Origin: Actinomycetes bacterium
Lineage (GTDB): Bacteria; Actinomycetota; Actinomycetes; Actinomycetales; Microbacteriaceae
DNA length: 64,000 nucleotides
Assembly (NCBI GenBank): GCA_023431405.1
Contig: JAEYVZ010000053.1
Span: 21,204-85,203, forward strand
Direction: 5' to 3'
Shown: one piece after another, positions 38,636 to 46,559 of the stretch
How the letters are laid out: each line of letters begins with the position of its first letter
Numbering within the stretch: the first letter of the stretch is position 1
The notes under the pieces: model-generated
What the model was told of the DNA's origin: nothing
Databases searched by the model: none
The model's input: the letters and a program-made list of their open reading frames with translations, nothing else
Program-made: the position numbers and the translations under genes

Positions 38636-39136
38636 TCAGTCCGCGCTCGTCACCGACTGCACCGATCCGTCGCTGGAGAGGTTGACCAGCAGCACCTCCT
38701 CGGTCGCGTCGCGATCCAGCGCATACTCGAGGACGGCGAACGGATCCTTGCCGCCGTGCTCGTCCGCGAGGATCGTCATGCTGACCAGCTGCAGCGACCG
38801 GATGACGTCGATGTGCATGTCGCCGGAGATGTCCACGAGGAAGTCCTCGATCGCCTCGCCGAACTCTTCCTGCTGCTGGAGGATGAATTCCGTCACCTCG
38901 CTGGTGCGATCGTCGAGCTCCGACACCATGGCGTTGCGGGAGCGCAGGTCGATGTCCTCGATCGCCGAGATCATGGCAGCCGCCACGTCGAGGGCTGCGG
39001 GTGAGACGTCGTCCTGATCGGGCGCGGTCAGGTCGACGGTCACCTGCTGGTCGCCGAAGTCGATGACCTCGCTCCAGAAGATCGACCCGTCGGGACCGGA
39101 CTCCAGCAGGCCGAAATAGTCGTGCTCGATCGCCAT
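38636..39136 (-). CDS. DUF2004 protein
   Basis: 166 aa from the ATG at 39136; an in-frame ATG at 39148 is possible. Very acidic, soluble, no cysteine-based motif. It begins I-E-H-D-Y-F-G-L-L and contains a helical I-E-D-I-D-L-R-S segment and F-G-E-A-I-E-D-F-L-V-D-I-S near the middle, a pattern I associate with the DUF2004 family. No function is known. It lies in the same direction as ftsY but 102 bp downstream of the ftsY stop. Confidence 0.78.
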   Translation of the reverse strand: MAIEHDYFGLLESGPDGSIFWSEVIDFGDQQVTVDLTAPDQDDVSPAALDVAAAMISAIEDIDLRSRNAMVSELDDRTSEVTEFILQQQEEFGEAIEDFLVDISGDMHIDVIRSLQLVSMTILADEHGGKDPFAVLEYALDRDATEEVLLVNLSSDGSVQSVTSAD

Positions 39137-39237
39137 GCACCTATGCAACCACCCTCGCCGCCTCGGCGCGACCGAAAACGTTCACGTCGAGCGCGATTCG
39201 TGGAGAAGACGCCTGGGTCGACGCCTCCGGGAACGAC

Positions 39238-40110
39238 TCAATCCACGAGCGCGGCGGCGAAGACGTGGGGGGTGAAGCCGGTGAGGTCGCCGATCCCCTC
39301 GCCCTGGCCGAGGAGCTTCACCGGTATGCCGGTGCGCTCCTGGACGGCCAGGACGAAGCCGCCCTTCGCTGAACCGTCGAGCTTCGTGATGACGAGCCCT
39401 GTGACGCCGGCGTGCTCGAGGAACGCTTCGGCCTGCATGACGCCGTTCTGGCCTGTCGTCGCGTCGAGCACGAGCAGCACCTCGCTGATGGGAGCGAGCT
39501 TCTCGATGACGCGGCGGATCTTGCTCAGCTCATCCATGAGGCCGCCCTTGGTGTGGAGCCGGCCCGCGGTGTCGACGAGGACGATCTCCGTGCCGTTGCG
39601 CTGAGCATGATCGATGGTCTGATAGGCGACCGATGCCGGGTCCTGCCCCTCCTGCTGAGGGCGCACGATCGTCGCACCGCCGCGCTCGGCCCACGTGGCG
39701 AGCTGATCGACGGCGGCGGCGCGGAAGGTGTCGGCGGCACCGACGACGACGGAGCGCCCGAACCTACGAAGGTAGTTCGCGAACTTCCCGATCGTCGTGG
39801 TCTTGCCGACGCCGTTGACGCCCACGACGAGAACGACGGCGGGACGCTCGGTGAGCCGCAGCGTGGGATCGAACTTCGCGAAATGCTCCTCGAGCGTCTC
39901 TCGGAGCATCCGCTGCAGGTCCTTCGGATCCGTGGTGCGGTAGCGCTCGACTTTCTGGCGGAGCTCATCGATGAGACGCTCGGTGACGTCCGGACCGAAG
40001 TCGGCGGTGAGAAGAGCGGTCTCCAGGTCTTCCCACGTCGTCTCATCGATCGTGGGCTTGACGAACATGCCGCGCAGCGCGCGACCGAGTGACCAGGAGT
40101 GCTCCGCCAT
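39238..40110 (-). CDS. ftsY: Signal recognition particle receptor FtsY
   Basis: GTPase that receives the SRP-ribosome complex at the membrane. 290 aa, only the NG domain: N domain to about residue 85, G1 G-V-N-G-V-G-K-T-T near 107, D-T-A-G-R near 193, T-K-L-D-G near 250, and the C-terminal G-E-G-I-G-D-L. The long acidic A domain of E. coli FtsY is missing, so membrane binding must rely on the N-terminal amphipathic helix. TAGGCT lies six bases before the ATG. It lies 47 bp downstream of smc on the same strand. Confidence 0.96.
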   Translation of the reverse strand: MAEHSWSLGRALRGMFVKPTIDETTWEDLETALLTADFGPDVTERLIDELRQKVERYRTTDPKDLQRMLRETLEEHFAKFDPTLRLTERPAVVLVVGVNGVGKTTTIGKFANYLRRFGRSVVVGAADTFRAAAVDQLATWAERGGATIVRPQQEGQDPASVAYQTIDHAQRNGTEIVLVDTAGRLHTKGGLMDELSKIRRVIEKLAPISEVLLVLDATTGQNGVMQAEAFLEHAGVTGLVITKLDGSAKGGFVLAVQERTGIPVKLLGQGEGIGDLTGFTPHVFAAALVD

Positions 40111-40122
40111 GACTCCAGCCTA
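40111..40122 (-). promoter_or_regulatory. -10 box for leaderless ftsY
   Basis: TAGGCT, six bases, ATG at 40110. It is identical in hexamer and spacing to the TetR-VOC and coaD arrangements. Confidence 0.5.
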
Positions 40123-40157
40123 GGAGGTCGCGGCACCTCCGCGCGGGCGGCACGACC

Positions 40158-43100
40158 TCAGACGCCGGCGTTCTCGCGCACACGTTGGCCGACGACAGCC
40201 GACACGCCGTCTTGACGCATCGACACGCCGTAGAGCGCGTCGGCGATCTCCATCGTCCGCTTCTGATGGGTGATGACGATGAGCTGGCTCGATGCGCGCA
40301 GCTGCTCGAAGACGCCGAGAAGCCTGCCGAGGTTCGCGTCATCGAGCGCGGCCTCCACCTCGTCGAGGATGTAGAAGGGGCTGGGGCGCGCCTTGAAGAT
40401 GGCAGTGAGGAGAGCCACCGCCGCCAGCGACCGCTCACCTCCCGACAGCAGAGAGAGCCGCTCGATCTTCTTGCCGACGGGGCGCACCGACACCTCGATG
40501 CCGGTGGTCAGCGGGTTGTCCGGGTCGGTCAGCGCGATGCTGCCCGTGCCTCCCGGGAACAGGATCGGGAACACCTCGCCGAAAGCCGTCTTCGTGTCTT
40601 CGAACGCCGCGAGGAAGATCGTCTGCATCCGCTCGTCGAGCTCCTCGATGATCGTGAGCAGGTCAGCGCGCGTCTGCGTGAGATCAGCCAGCTGCTCCGT
40701 GAGGAACGCGTGACGCTGCTCCAGCGCCGCGAACTCCTCGAGTGCCAGCGGGTTGACGCGTCCGAGCTGGGAGAGCTTGCGCTCGGCCTGCTGGAGCCTC
40801 GCCCGTTGTTGCGCGCGGTCGAACCGGGTGGGCTCCCCGCTGTCATCGGAAGGTATCAGCTGATCAGGGCCATATTCCGCAACAAGAATATTCTCGGTCA
40901 ACGACAACTCGCTGCCGACGCGCTCGAGAAGAGACGTCACGTGCAGTCGCTTCTCATGCATCTGCAGTTCCAGACCGTGAACCGTCTCGGTCAGACCGTT
41001 GAGGCGCTCGCGCACCGACGACTCCTGCTTCCGCAGATCCGCGAGCTCGGCGGTGACGGCGCTGCGCGACTGCTCCGCGAGCTGGAGCTCGACCCGCGCC
41101 TGCGAGACCGAACGATCAACAGAGTCCAGCAGCGGGGGCAGCTGCTCGGCGACTTCGGCCGCGATCTCGCGCTGCGCACGACGGATCACGGCGCGGCGAG
41201 CGGCCTCCTCCGCAGCCGCCCGCTCACGTTCCCGCTGACGCTCGAGCTGAGCGACGCGGGACTCGGCGGCACGGACCCGCTCTTTGAGCGTCTCCACGTC
41301 GAGACGCGCACGCATCTCCGCGTCGCGTGCCTGCTCGAGTTCGGCGAGCATGCCGTCCCGGGCCGATGCGTCGAGGATCGGACGGGGCGCCTGCTGCGCC
41401 TTGGCCAGAGCTTCCTCTGCGACGCGCGCAGCCGTCTCGGCCTCGACCACCGACGCCTGCGCTTGGCGCATCCCGGCCTCGAGGCGTTCACACTCGGCGA
41501 CCGCGGCCTCGAACCGCACAGTCGCCCGGTTCACCTGCTCCGTGTGGGCGGCGAGGGCGGCATCATGCTCGCGGAGCGCCTGGAGCGACTCCTTCGTGCG
41601 CCGGCGCGCGGCATCCCACGTCTGCTGCGACTCTGCCAACGCCGCACGAAGCGAATCGGCGACGACGACGATCTCAGCGAGCCGCTCGACCGCCGCGTCC
41701 CGCTCCGCAGCAAGTTCCAGCCGAGAGCGCCCCGAGCCCGATCCCGCCCGAACGGTGAATTCGGTCACGACCTCGCCCGCGCGGGTGACGACGGTCAGAC
41801 CCTCTCCCCCCGCGGACGCGACGGCAGCAGCGTCGGCCAGCTCGTCGACGATCACCACGCGCGACAGGATGCCGCGGATGCCCTCGGGCGCGGTCACGAC
41901 CTCCTGCGCCGAGGTCGCCCCGCTCGGGATCTCAGGTCGTCCAGCCTCACGAGCTTCCGCCATCACGATGTCGACGGATCCGAGATCGGCGGTGCGCGCC
42001 GTATGCGCGACGCCGAGGGCGGCGGTCGTGTCGTCGACCAGCACGCCCTCCGCAAGCGATCCGAGCGCTGCGGCGATCGCGGCTTCGAACCCCTGCGTGA
42101 CTTTCACCGCATCGCCGACCAACCCGCGGATGCCGCTGCCGCCACGTTCGATGAGGGCCGCGGCCGCGTTGCGCACATCGAGGGCCCGGCCCAGCGCGGC
42201 GGTCTGCGCAGTCAACGACTCCACCTCGCGCTCAGCGGCGTGGAGCCGTTCACGCAGAGACGACACGTCGGTCTCAGCCTCGGCCGACTCCCGCTGCGCG
42301 CGCTCGTAGGCGGCGGCATACTCGGCAGAAGATCCTTCGGGGACGAGCGCCGGGTCTACACCCACCAGCGCCTCCTCCGCCTCGGTGCGCCGCTGCATCG
42401 CGGCATCGAGCGCCTTCTGCTGACGGTCGACCGCACTGCGCAGAGCTTCCAGACGCGACGTCGCCGCCTCGGCGGTACCGCGCAGCGACGTCAGCCGCAT
42501 GTCATGCTCGGAGACCAGAGCGCTCTGGGCGGCGATGTCGGAATCGAGCGCATCGAGCTCGGCACGCGCGCGGATGACGTCGCGCGAGGCGGCCGCCGCA
42601 GCGTCCTGCGCGTCCCCCAGCCCGGAGCCGATCTCGTCGATCTCCGCGCGAGCTTCGTCGATCGTGGCCTGGCTGACCGTCGCGACCTCCAACGCCAGCT
42701 GCCCGTCGTCTTCGAGGAGGGCGAGTCGCTGACCGGCGAGCGAGTAGAGCCCGCGCAGGCGCTCCTGGACCTGCTCGAGGGCGAATGCCGACGCTCTCGC
42801 CCGGTCGACGGCCTCGGAGCGCTGCTGCTGCTCGAGCGCGTCGATACGCTGCTTCAGCTGCTCGGATTCGTCCTGGAGCACGAGCCTTTCAGCATGACGC
42901 TCCTGCTCGGTGCGGGCATGATCAGACAGCTGGGTGCGCAACGCGACCAACTCGTCGGCATAGAGTCGCGCCTTCGCGTCTCGCACGACCGCGGCGATCG
43001 TGGCCGCTTCACGCGCGATCTCGGCCTGCTTGCCGAGGGGCTTGAGCTGGCGTCGCAGCTCCCCTGCGAGGTCGCTCAACCTCGTGAGGTTCGCCTCCAT

Positions 43101-43649
43101 CGCGTCGAGCTTGCGGAGCGTCTTCTCCTTGCGTCGCCGATGCTTGAGGATGCCGGCTGCCTCCTCGATGAACCCGCGACGGTCCTCGGGGCTCGCCTGC
43201 AACACGGTGTCCAGGCGACCCTGCCCGACGATGACATGCATCTCACGTCCGAGCCCGGAGTCGCTGAGGAGCTCCTGCACATCGAGCAGTCGGCACGTCT
43301 CGCCGTTGATGGCGTACTCGCTCGACCCGTTGCGGAACAGGGTGCGGCTGATCGTCACCTCGGAGTAGGCGATCGGCAATGCTCCGTCGCTGTTGTCGAT
43401 CGTGAGCTGCACCTCGGCGCGTCCGAGCGGGCCGCGCGTGGCCGTTCCGGCGAAGATGACGTCTTCCATCTTGCCGCCGCGGAGCGTCTTGACTCCTTGC
43501 TCGCCCATGACCCAGGCGAGCGCGTCGACGACATTCGACTTGCCGGAGCCGTTGGGGCCGACGATGCACGTGACACCCGGTTCGAGGGCGAACGTGGTGG
43601 GTTGGGCGAACGACTTGAATCCCTTGAGCGTCACGCTCTTCAGGTGCAT
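40158..43649 (-). CDS. smc: Chromosome segregation protein SMC
   Basis: ATPase that compacts and aligns chromosome arms. 1163 aa from the ATG at 43649, with GGAGGACGACGCCC before it. Head: Walker A G-P-N-G-S-G-K-S-N near residue 32, the L-S-G-G-E-R-S-L signature and Walker B Y-I-L-D-E-V-E-A-A-L-D near the C-terminus. Two long heptad-rich arms flank a hinge (about residues 500-650, including R-G-L-V-G-D-A-V and the glycine-rich turns after it). The plus strand is also open for 1195 codons over this region, but this is a mirror of the heptad codon use and not a gene. scpAB are not in the window. Confidence 0.97.
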   Translation of the reverse strand: MHLKSVTLKGFKSFAQPTTFALEPGVTCIVGPNGSGKSNVVDALAWVMGEQGVKTLRGGKMEDVIFAGTATRGPLGRAEVQLTIDNSDGALPIAYSEVTISRTLFRNGSSEYAINGETCRLLDVQELLSDSGLGREMHVIVGQGRLDTVLQASPEDRRGFIEEAAGILKHRRRKEKTLRKLDAMEANLTRLSDLAGELRRQLKPLGKQAEIAREAATIAAVVRDAKARLYADELVALRTQLSDHARTEQERHAERLVLQDESEQLKQRIDALEQQQRSEAVDRARASAFALEQVQERLRGLYSLAGQRLALLEDDGQLALEVATVSQATIDEARAEIDEIGSGLGDAQDAAAAASRDVIRARAELDALDSDIAAQSALVSEHDMRLTSLRGTAEAATSRLEALRSAVDRQQKALDAAMQRRTEAEEALVGVDPALVPEGSSAEYAAAYERAQRESAEAETDVSSLRERLHAAEREVESLTAQTAALGRALDVRNAAAALIERGGSGIRGLVGDAVKVTQGFEAAIAAALGSLAEGVLVDDTTAALGVAHTARTADLGSVDIVMAEAREAGRPEIPSGATSAQEVVTAPEGIRGILSRVVIVDELADAAAVASAGGEGLTVVTRAGEVVTEFTVRAGSGSGRSRLELAAERDAAVERLAEIVVVADSLRAALAESQQTWDAARRRTKESLQALREHDAALAAHTEQVNRATVRFEAAVAECERLEAGMRQAQASVVEAETAARVAEEALAKAQQAPRPILDASARDGMLAELEQARDAEMRARLDVETLKERVRAAESRVAQLERQRERERAAAEEAARRAVIRRAQREIAAEVAEQLPPLLDSVDRSVSQARVELQLAEQSRSAVTAELADLRKQESSVRERLNGLTETVHGLELQMHEKRLHVTSLLERVGSELSLTENILVAEYGPDQLIPSDDSGEPTRFDRAQQRARLQQAERKLSQLGRVNPLALEEFAALEQRHAFLTEQLADLTQTRADLLTIIEELDERMQTIFLAAFEDTKTAFGEVFPILFPGGTGSIALTDPDNPLTTGIEVSVRPVGKKIERLSLLSGGERSLAAVALLTAIFKARPSPFYILDEVEAALDDANLGRLLGVFEQLRASSQLIVITHQKRTMEIADALYGVSMRQDGVSAVVGQRVRENAGV

Positions 43650-43698
43650 GGGCGTCGTCCTCCGTCGATGTCTTCCCTCCCACGTTACCGGCATGGTG

Positions 43699-43735
43699 GG
43701 TTGACGCCGCGGACGACCACGCGCTATCGTCAACC
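43699..43735. promoter_or_regulatory. Promoter within an 8-bp perfect inverted repeat
   Basis: On the plus strand TTGACG (43701-43706), an 18-base spacer and TATCGT (43725-43730) form a good sigma-70-type promoter, predicted to start near 43737. GGTTGACG (43699-43706) and CGTCAACC (43728-43735) are exact inverted copies 21 bases apart, overlapping both promoter boxes. An operator or a divergent promoter pair shared with smc are both possible. Confidence 0.55.
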
Positions 43736-43768
43736 TTCGCGTCTGAAGTCGAGAAAGGAGGTCCCGAA

Positions 43769-43876
43769 ATGATGCACATCATCGAAAACACCGGAGGAGC
43801 AACTCCTCGTCTGGCGTTCGCAGGGACCGTCTCCTTCGGCGCCGCGCGGACCGCGCCCACACCCGCGTCCTGCTGA
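43769..43876 (+). CDS. 35-aa small ORF, candidate leader peptide
   Basis: AAAGGAGGT (43754-43762) is a perfect Shine-Dalgarno six bases before ATG-ATG. The peptide runs M-M-H-I-I-E-N-T-G-G, then an Ala/Thr/Pro-rich stretch with F-A-G-T-V-S-F-G-A-A, and ends P-A-S-C. GC in third codon positions is about 77 percent, like the neighbours. No signal peptide or membrane segment is clear. Promoter, spacing and SD are the strongest in the window, yet the product is tiny, which fits a regulatory leader for the downstream 92-aa and GNAT genes. A stand-alone small protein is the alternative. No family recognised. Confidence 0.55.
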   Translation: MMHIIENTGGATPRLAFAGTVSFGAARTAPTPASC

Positions 43877-44187
43877 TCCCCGCGAGGGACGAATCCGCCC
43901 TTCGCCGATCGCGGCCGGCATGAGACCGTCGTCTCGCGTCGCGCGGGCCTGATGCCCGGCCGCCCCGCGGGCGCCGCACTGCCCCCGCAAACCTGACGGC
44001 TCGGCGACCACCGTCGGGCCCGGATGTCGGACACCAGCGAGACCATCGAAGAGCTCGACGGAAGTCCACACCGCTCCCGCTTCCCCGCTCACAGCGGGCG
44101 GGGCAACCGAGCAGCCCATCGAACTCGTGCTGCGGCACGTCTCTCGTCGCGAGATGCGACACCTCCACCATCACGAAAGCACCAGAA
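43877..44187 (+). other. Structured spacer between two small ORFs
   Basis: A 311-bp gap without a convincing gene. It holds GAGAC-CGTC-GTCTC (43922-43935), lying inside a longer imperfect inverted repeat: GCGGCCGGCAT (43911-43921) against ATGCCCGGCCGC (43952-43963), with one extra C. These could form a branched RNA element in the transcript that starts near 43737. Nothing else was recognised. Confidence 0.4.
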
Positions 44188-44466
44188 ATGAACACTCTCA
44201 CCGCGCCGCAGCGCTCGGCCCGTCGCGATGTCGACGTCTCCGACACACTGCAACGCCTGCCCTTGGCCGATCACGCTCCTCGCACCGCACTCCCAGACCG
44301 CGTCGCCCTGCGCGTCGCGTTGGCACTGCTGCTGTGGAGCACACGCCCGAGCACGCCGCCTTCGTACGCGCAGACCACGCTGACTCGCCGTCGGCACCTG
44401 CTCCGCGAGCGTGTGCAGCGGGAAGACCGCTGGCGGCTCGCGTACCTTCGCCTGCCCCTGACCTGA
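44188..44466 (+). CDS. Small protein with a hydrophobic core, 92 aa
   Basis: 92 aa. A basic N-terminus with Arg and Asp, a D-R-V-A-L-R-V-A-L-A-L-L-L-W segment (about residues 38-51) that could be an amphipathic or short membrane helix, and an Arg-rich C-terminal half (R-R-R-H-L-L-R-E-R-V). Third-position GC is about 80 percent, supporting coding. I recall similar short proteins in Microbacteriaceae with the hydrophobic D-R-x-A-L-R motif but cannot give a family. It has no Shine-Dalgarno. It ends 13 bases before a perfect 10-bp hairpin. Confidence 0.65.
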   Translation: MNTLTAPQRSARRDVDVSDTLQRLPLADHAPRTALPDRVALRVALALLLWSTRPSTPPSYAQTTLTRRRHLLRERVQREDRWRLAYLRLPLT

Positions 44467-44479
44467 CTCACACCCGACC

Positions 44480-44505
44480 GGGGTGCCGGTCTCATCCGGC
44501 ACCCC
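44480..44505 (+). terminator. Perfect 10-bp hairpin, terminator or attenuator
   Basis: GGGGTGCCGG, loop TCTCAT, CCGGCACCCC. It lies between the 92-aa gene and the GNAT gene, 26 bases before the GNAT ATG. There is no T-run, so it could be a pause, an attenuator or a translation-blocking hairpin rather than a simple intrinsic terminator. Confidence 0.55.
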
Positions 44506-44531
44506 GTCCACGACACACAGAAACGGACATC

Positions 44532-45617
44532 ATGAGCATCGACATCGGACCCGACGTCGAGTTCCGCACCATCGGCATTCCGCGCGACGTGGATGCCGCC
44601 GACGCAGACGACTTCATCGAGATGACCCGCGTGCGCAACGAGGTCTACCGCGAGATCGAAGGCGACGACGACAGCGCCCTCGAACCGGGCGAGCTTCTCC
44701 CCCACTATCAGCCGGATCCGAACGAGACACGGCTCCTGTGGGGCGTCTTCGTCGACGGGTCGCTCGTCGGCCGCATCGGCGTCGACATCCCGCACGAGGA
44801 AGGATCCCGCAGCGCGTACTGGCTGATCGAACTGCTGCGCGCACATCAAGCGCACGGCATCGGACGTGCCGCGTATGCACTGGTCGAGCGGACCGCTCGT
44901 GAGCATGGGCGCACGGTGCTGCAGTCGTGGGCGCAGCACACCGAGGATGAAGGTCCGCGCCTGGCCGCTCCGACGGGCTACGGCACGATACCGCTCGACC
45001 GTGCCGCGCGCTTCTACCTCGCCAACGGCTACCGTCTCGAGCAGATCGATCGCCGGAGCGATCTCGACCCGCATGCACAGCGAGACACGATCGACCGGCT
45101 TCTCGCCGACGCGCAACGCGCATCGGCCGGCTACCGCATCGTGCAATGGTGCGCGCCCACGCCTCCCGAGCACCTGGACGGCTACGCGTGGATGAAGTCG
45201 CGGATGTCGACCGACGCTCCCGCGGCGGGTCTGGAGTTCGACGAACAGGCCTGGGACGCCGACCGGGTCAGGCGTCATGACGCGCGTTGGCTCGACGCGG
45301 GCATGACGGGGCAGGTCACCGCCGCCCAGCACGTCGCGACCGGCGAACTCGTCGCGTTCAACGAGCTCGTCATCGGCGCCGACCGGACGCGAGCATCGCA
45401 CCAGGAAGACACCCTCGTGCTCAAGGAGCACCGGGGCCACCGTCTGGGTCAGCTCGTCAAGTGTGCGGGGCTCGTCGCCTGGCGAGACGTCGCCCCGCAA
45501 TCTCCGAAGGTGATCACGTACAACGCCGAGGAGAACCGTCCGATGCTCGACATCAACGAAGCGATCGGGTTCCGTCCGGTCGCGTATGAGGGTGGATGGA
45601 AGAAGGTGCTCGAGTGA
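44532..45617 (+). CDS. Tandem GNAT family N-acetyltransferase
   Basis: 361 aa with two GNAT-like folds. The N-terminal one (about 10-185) has G-V-F-V-D-G-S-L-V-G-R-I-G-V-D and the acetyl-CoA-loop-like H-Q-A-H-G-I-G-R-A-A; the C-terminal one (about 195-361) has V-L-K-E-H-R-G-H-R-L-G-Q-L-V-K, a good Q/R-x-x-G-x-A/G-type pyrophosphate loop, and N-A-E-E-N-R-P-M. The fold pattern resembles mycothiol synthase MshD, but the length and motifs do not justify that name. Substrate unknown. No Shine-Dalgarno is visible and a strong hairpin stands just upstream, pointing to regulated translation or expression. Confidence 0.82.
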   Translation: MSIDIGPDVEFRTIGIPRDVDAADADDFIEMTRVRNEVYREIEGDDDSALEPGELLPHYQPDPNETRLLWGVFVDGSLVGRIGVDIPHEEGSRSAYWLIELLRAHQAHGIGRAAYALVERTAREHGRTVLQSWAQHTEDEGPRLAAPTGYGTIPLDRAARFYLANGYRLEQIDRRSDLDPHAQRDTIDRLLADAQRASAGYRIVQWCAPTPPEHLDGYAWMKSRMSTDAPAAGLEFDEQAWDADRVRRHDARWLDAGMTGQVTAAQHVATGELVAFNELVIGADRTRASHQEDTLVLKEHRGHRLGQLVKCAGLVAWRDVAPQSPKVITYNAEENRPMLDINEAIGFRPVAYEGGWKKVLE

Positions 45618-45644
45618 CCTCGGCCCCGCCGGCAGCGGAGAGGG

Positions 45645-46559
45645 TCACGCGCTGCGCCGGCGCTGGCAGTGCGCGCAGTAGTGACTCGACCGGTTGGTGA
45701 AGGACACCCGCATGATCGGATGGCCGCACCGGGGACACGGCTTCCCGGTGCGGCCGTACGCGCGCAGCGAGTGCGCGAAGTAACCGGCCTGGCCGTTCAC
45801 GTTGACATACTGCGCATCGAAGCTCGTGCCGCCCTCCGCCAGGGCGCGGTCGAGCACCAGACGCACCTCGTCGAGCAGCCTGTTGACGGTCCGAGTCGAC
45901 AGCGCGGTGGCCGGTGTCTCCGGATGCACGCGCGCACCCCACAGCGCCTCGTCGGCGTAGATGTTGCCGATGCCGCTGACGACCGTCTGGTCGAGGAGCA
46001 CGCGCTTGATGGCCGACCTGCGTGAACGCAGCGCCGCGCGGAACCCGGGATCGGAGAACGCGGGATCGAGCGGGTCACGCGCGATGTGGCTCACCTGCGC
46101 GGGCACGGTGGCGGCATCCGTGCCCCAGCCTCCCGCGGCGCCGTCTGCCGTCGGGACGAGCGGGTCGACCGCGAGCGATCCGAAGGTGCGCTGATCGGCG
46201 AAGACGACCGCGAGCTCACCATGATCGGGATGAACGATCTGCAGGCGGATGCGCTCATGTCGCTCTCGCGGCGCATCGATGGCACGCAGCAGCATCTGTC
46301 CGCTCATTCCGAGGTGGGCGACGATCGCCTCTTCGCGCTCATCGCCGTCTCGCCCATCGAGCGGCATCCACAGGAACTTTCCCCGACGCGCCGCCGTGAT
46401 GATCCGCCTGCCCCTCACCGCTCGCTCGAAGGAGCTGCCGTCGCCCGGATGCCGGGTGAGCGCACGCTCGTCGAGCACTTCCGCAGATGCGATGATCGCG
46501 TCCGTCACGGCGGGCAGCAGACCCGCGCGGACGACCTCGACTTCGGGCAGCTCAGGCAC
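45645..46559 (-). CDS. mutM: Formamidopyrimidine-DNA glycosylase MutM
   Basis: Excises 8-oxoguanine and Fapy lesions. 304 aa. The catalytic proline P2 and E3 are in the M-P-E-L-P-E-V-E N-terminus; the beta-lyase lysine is in A-R-R-G-K-F-L-W near residue 61; the helix-two-turn-helix region and a C-terminal zinc finger with four cysteines (P-C-P-R-C-G-H and Y-C-A-H-C-Q) follow. Its start overlaps the rnc stop by eight bases. It is the last gene of the minus-strand coaD-DUF177-rpmF-rnc-mutM series. Confidence 0.97.
   Translation of the reverse strand: MPELPEVEVVRAGLLPAVTDAIIASAEVLDERALTRHPGDGSSFERAVRGRRIITAARRGKFLWMPLDGRDGDEREEAIVAHLGMSGQMLLRAIDAPRERHERIRLQIVHPDHGELAVVFADQRTFGSLAVDPLVPTADGAAGGWGTDAATVPAQVSHIARDPLDPAFSDPGFRAALRSRRSAIKRVLLDQTVVSGIGNIYADEALWGARVHPETPATALSTRTVNRLLDEVRLVLDRALAEGGTSFDAQYVNVNGQAGYFAHSLRAYGRTGKPCPRCGHPIMRVSFTNRSSHYCAHCQRRRSA

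Noticed and set aside
40185..43772. 1195-codon open frame on the plus strand opposite smc
   Set aside because: It mirrors the Arg/Glu/Ala/Leu-rich heptads of SMC in the antisense frame. There is no recognisable domain and smc itself is certain.
43701..43876. RiPP precursor interpretation of the 35-aa ORF
   Set aside because: Only one cysteine, no leader/core pattern, and no modifying enzyme nearby other than a GNAT. A leader-peptide reading fits better.
43779..44246. 155-codon minus-strand frame across the small-ORF spacer
   Set aside because: Arg/Gly/Ser-rich composition typical of non-coding GC-rich DNA; it conflicts with the promoter and Shine-Dalgarno on the plus strand.
44127..44531. 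Upstream in-frame extension of the GNAT protein
   Set aside because: Codon use is poor, it overlaps the 92-aa gene and the hairpin, and the GNAT fold begins after the ATG at 44532.
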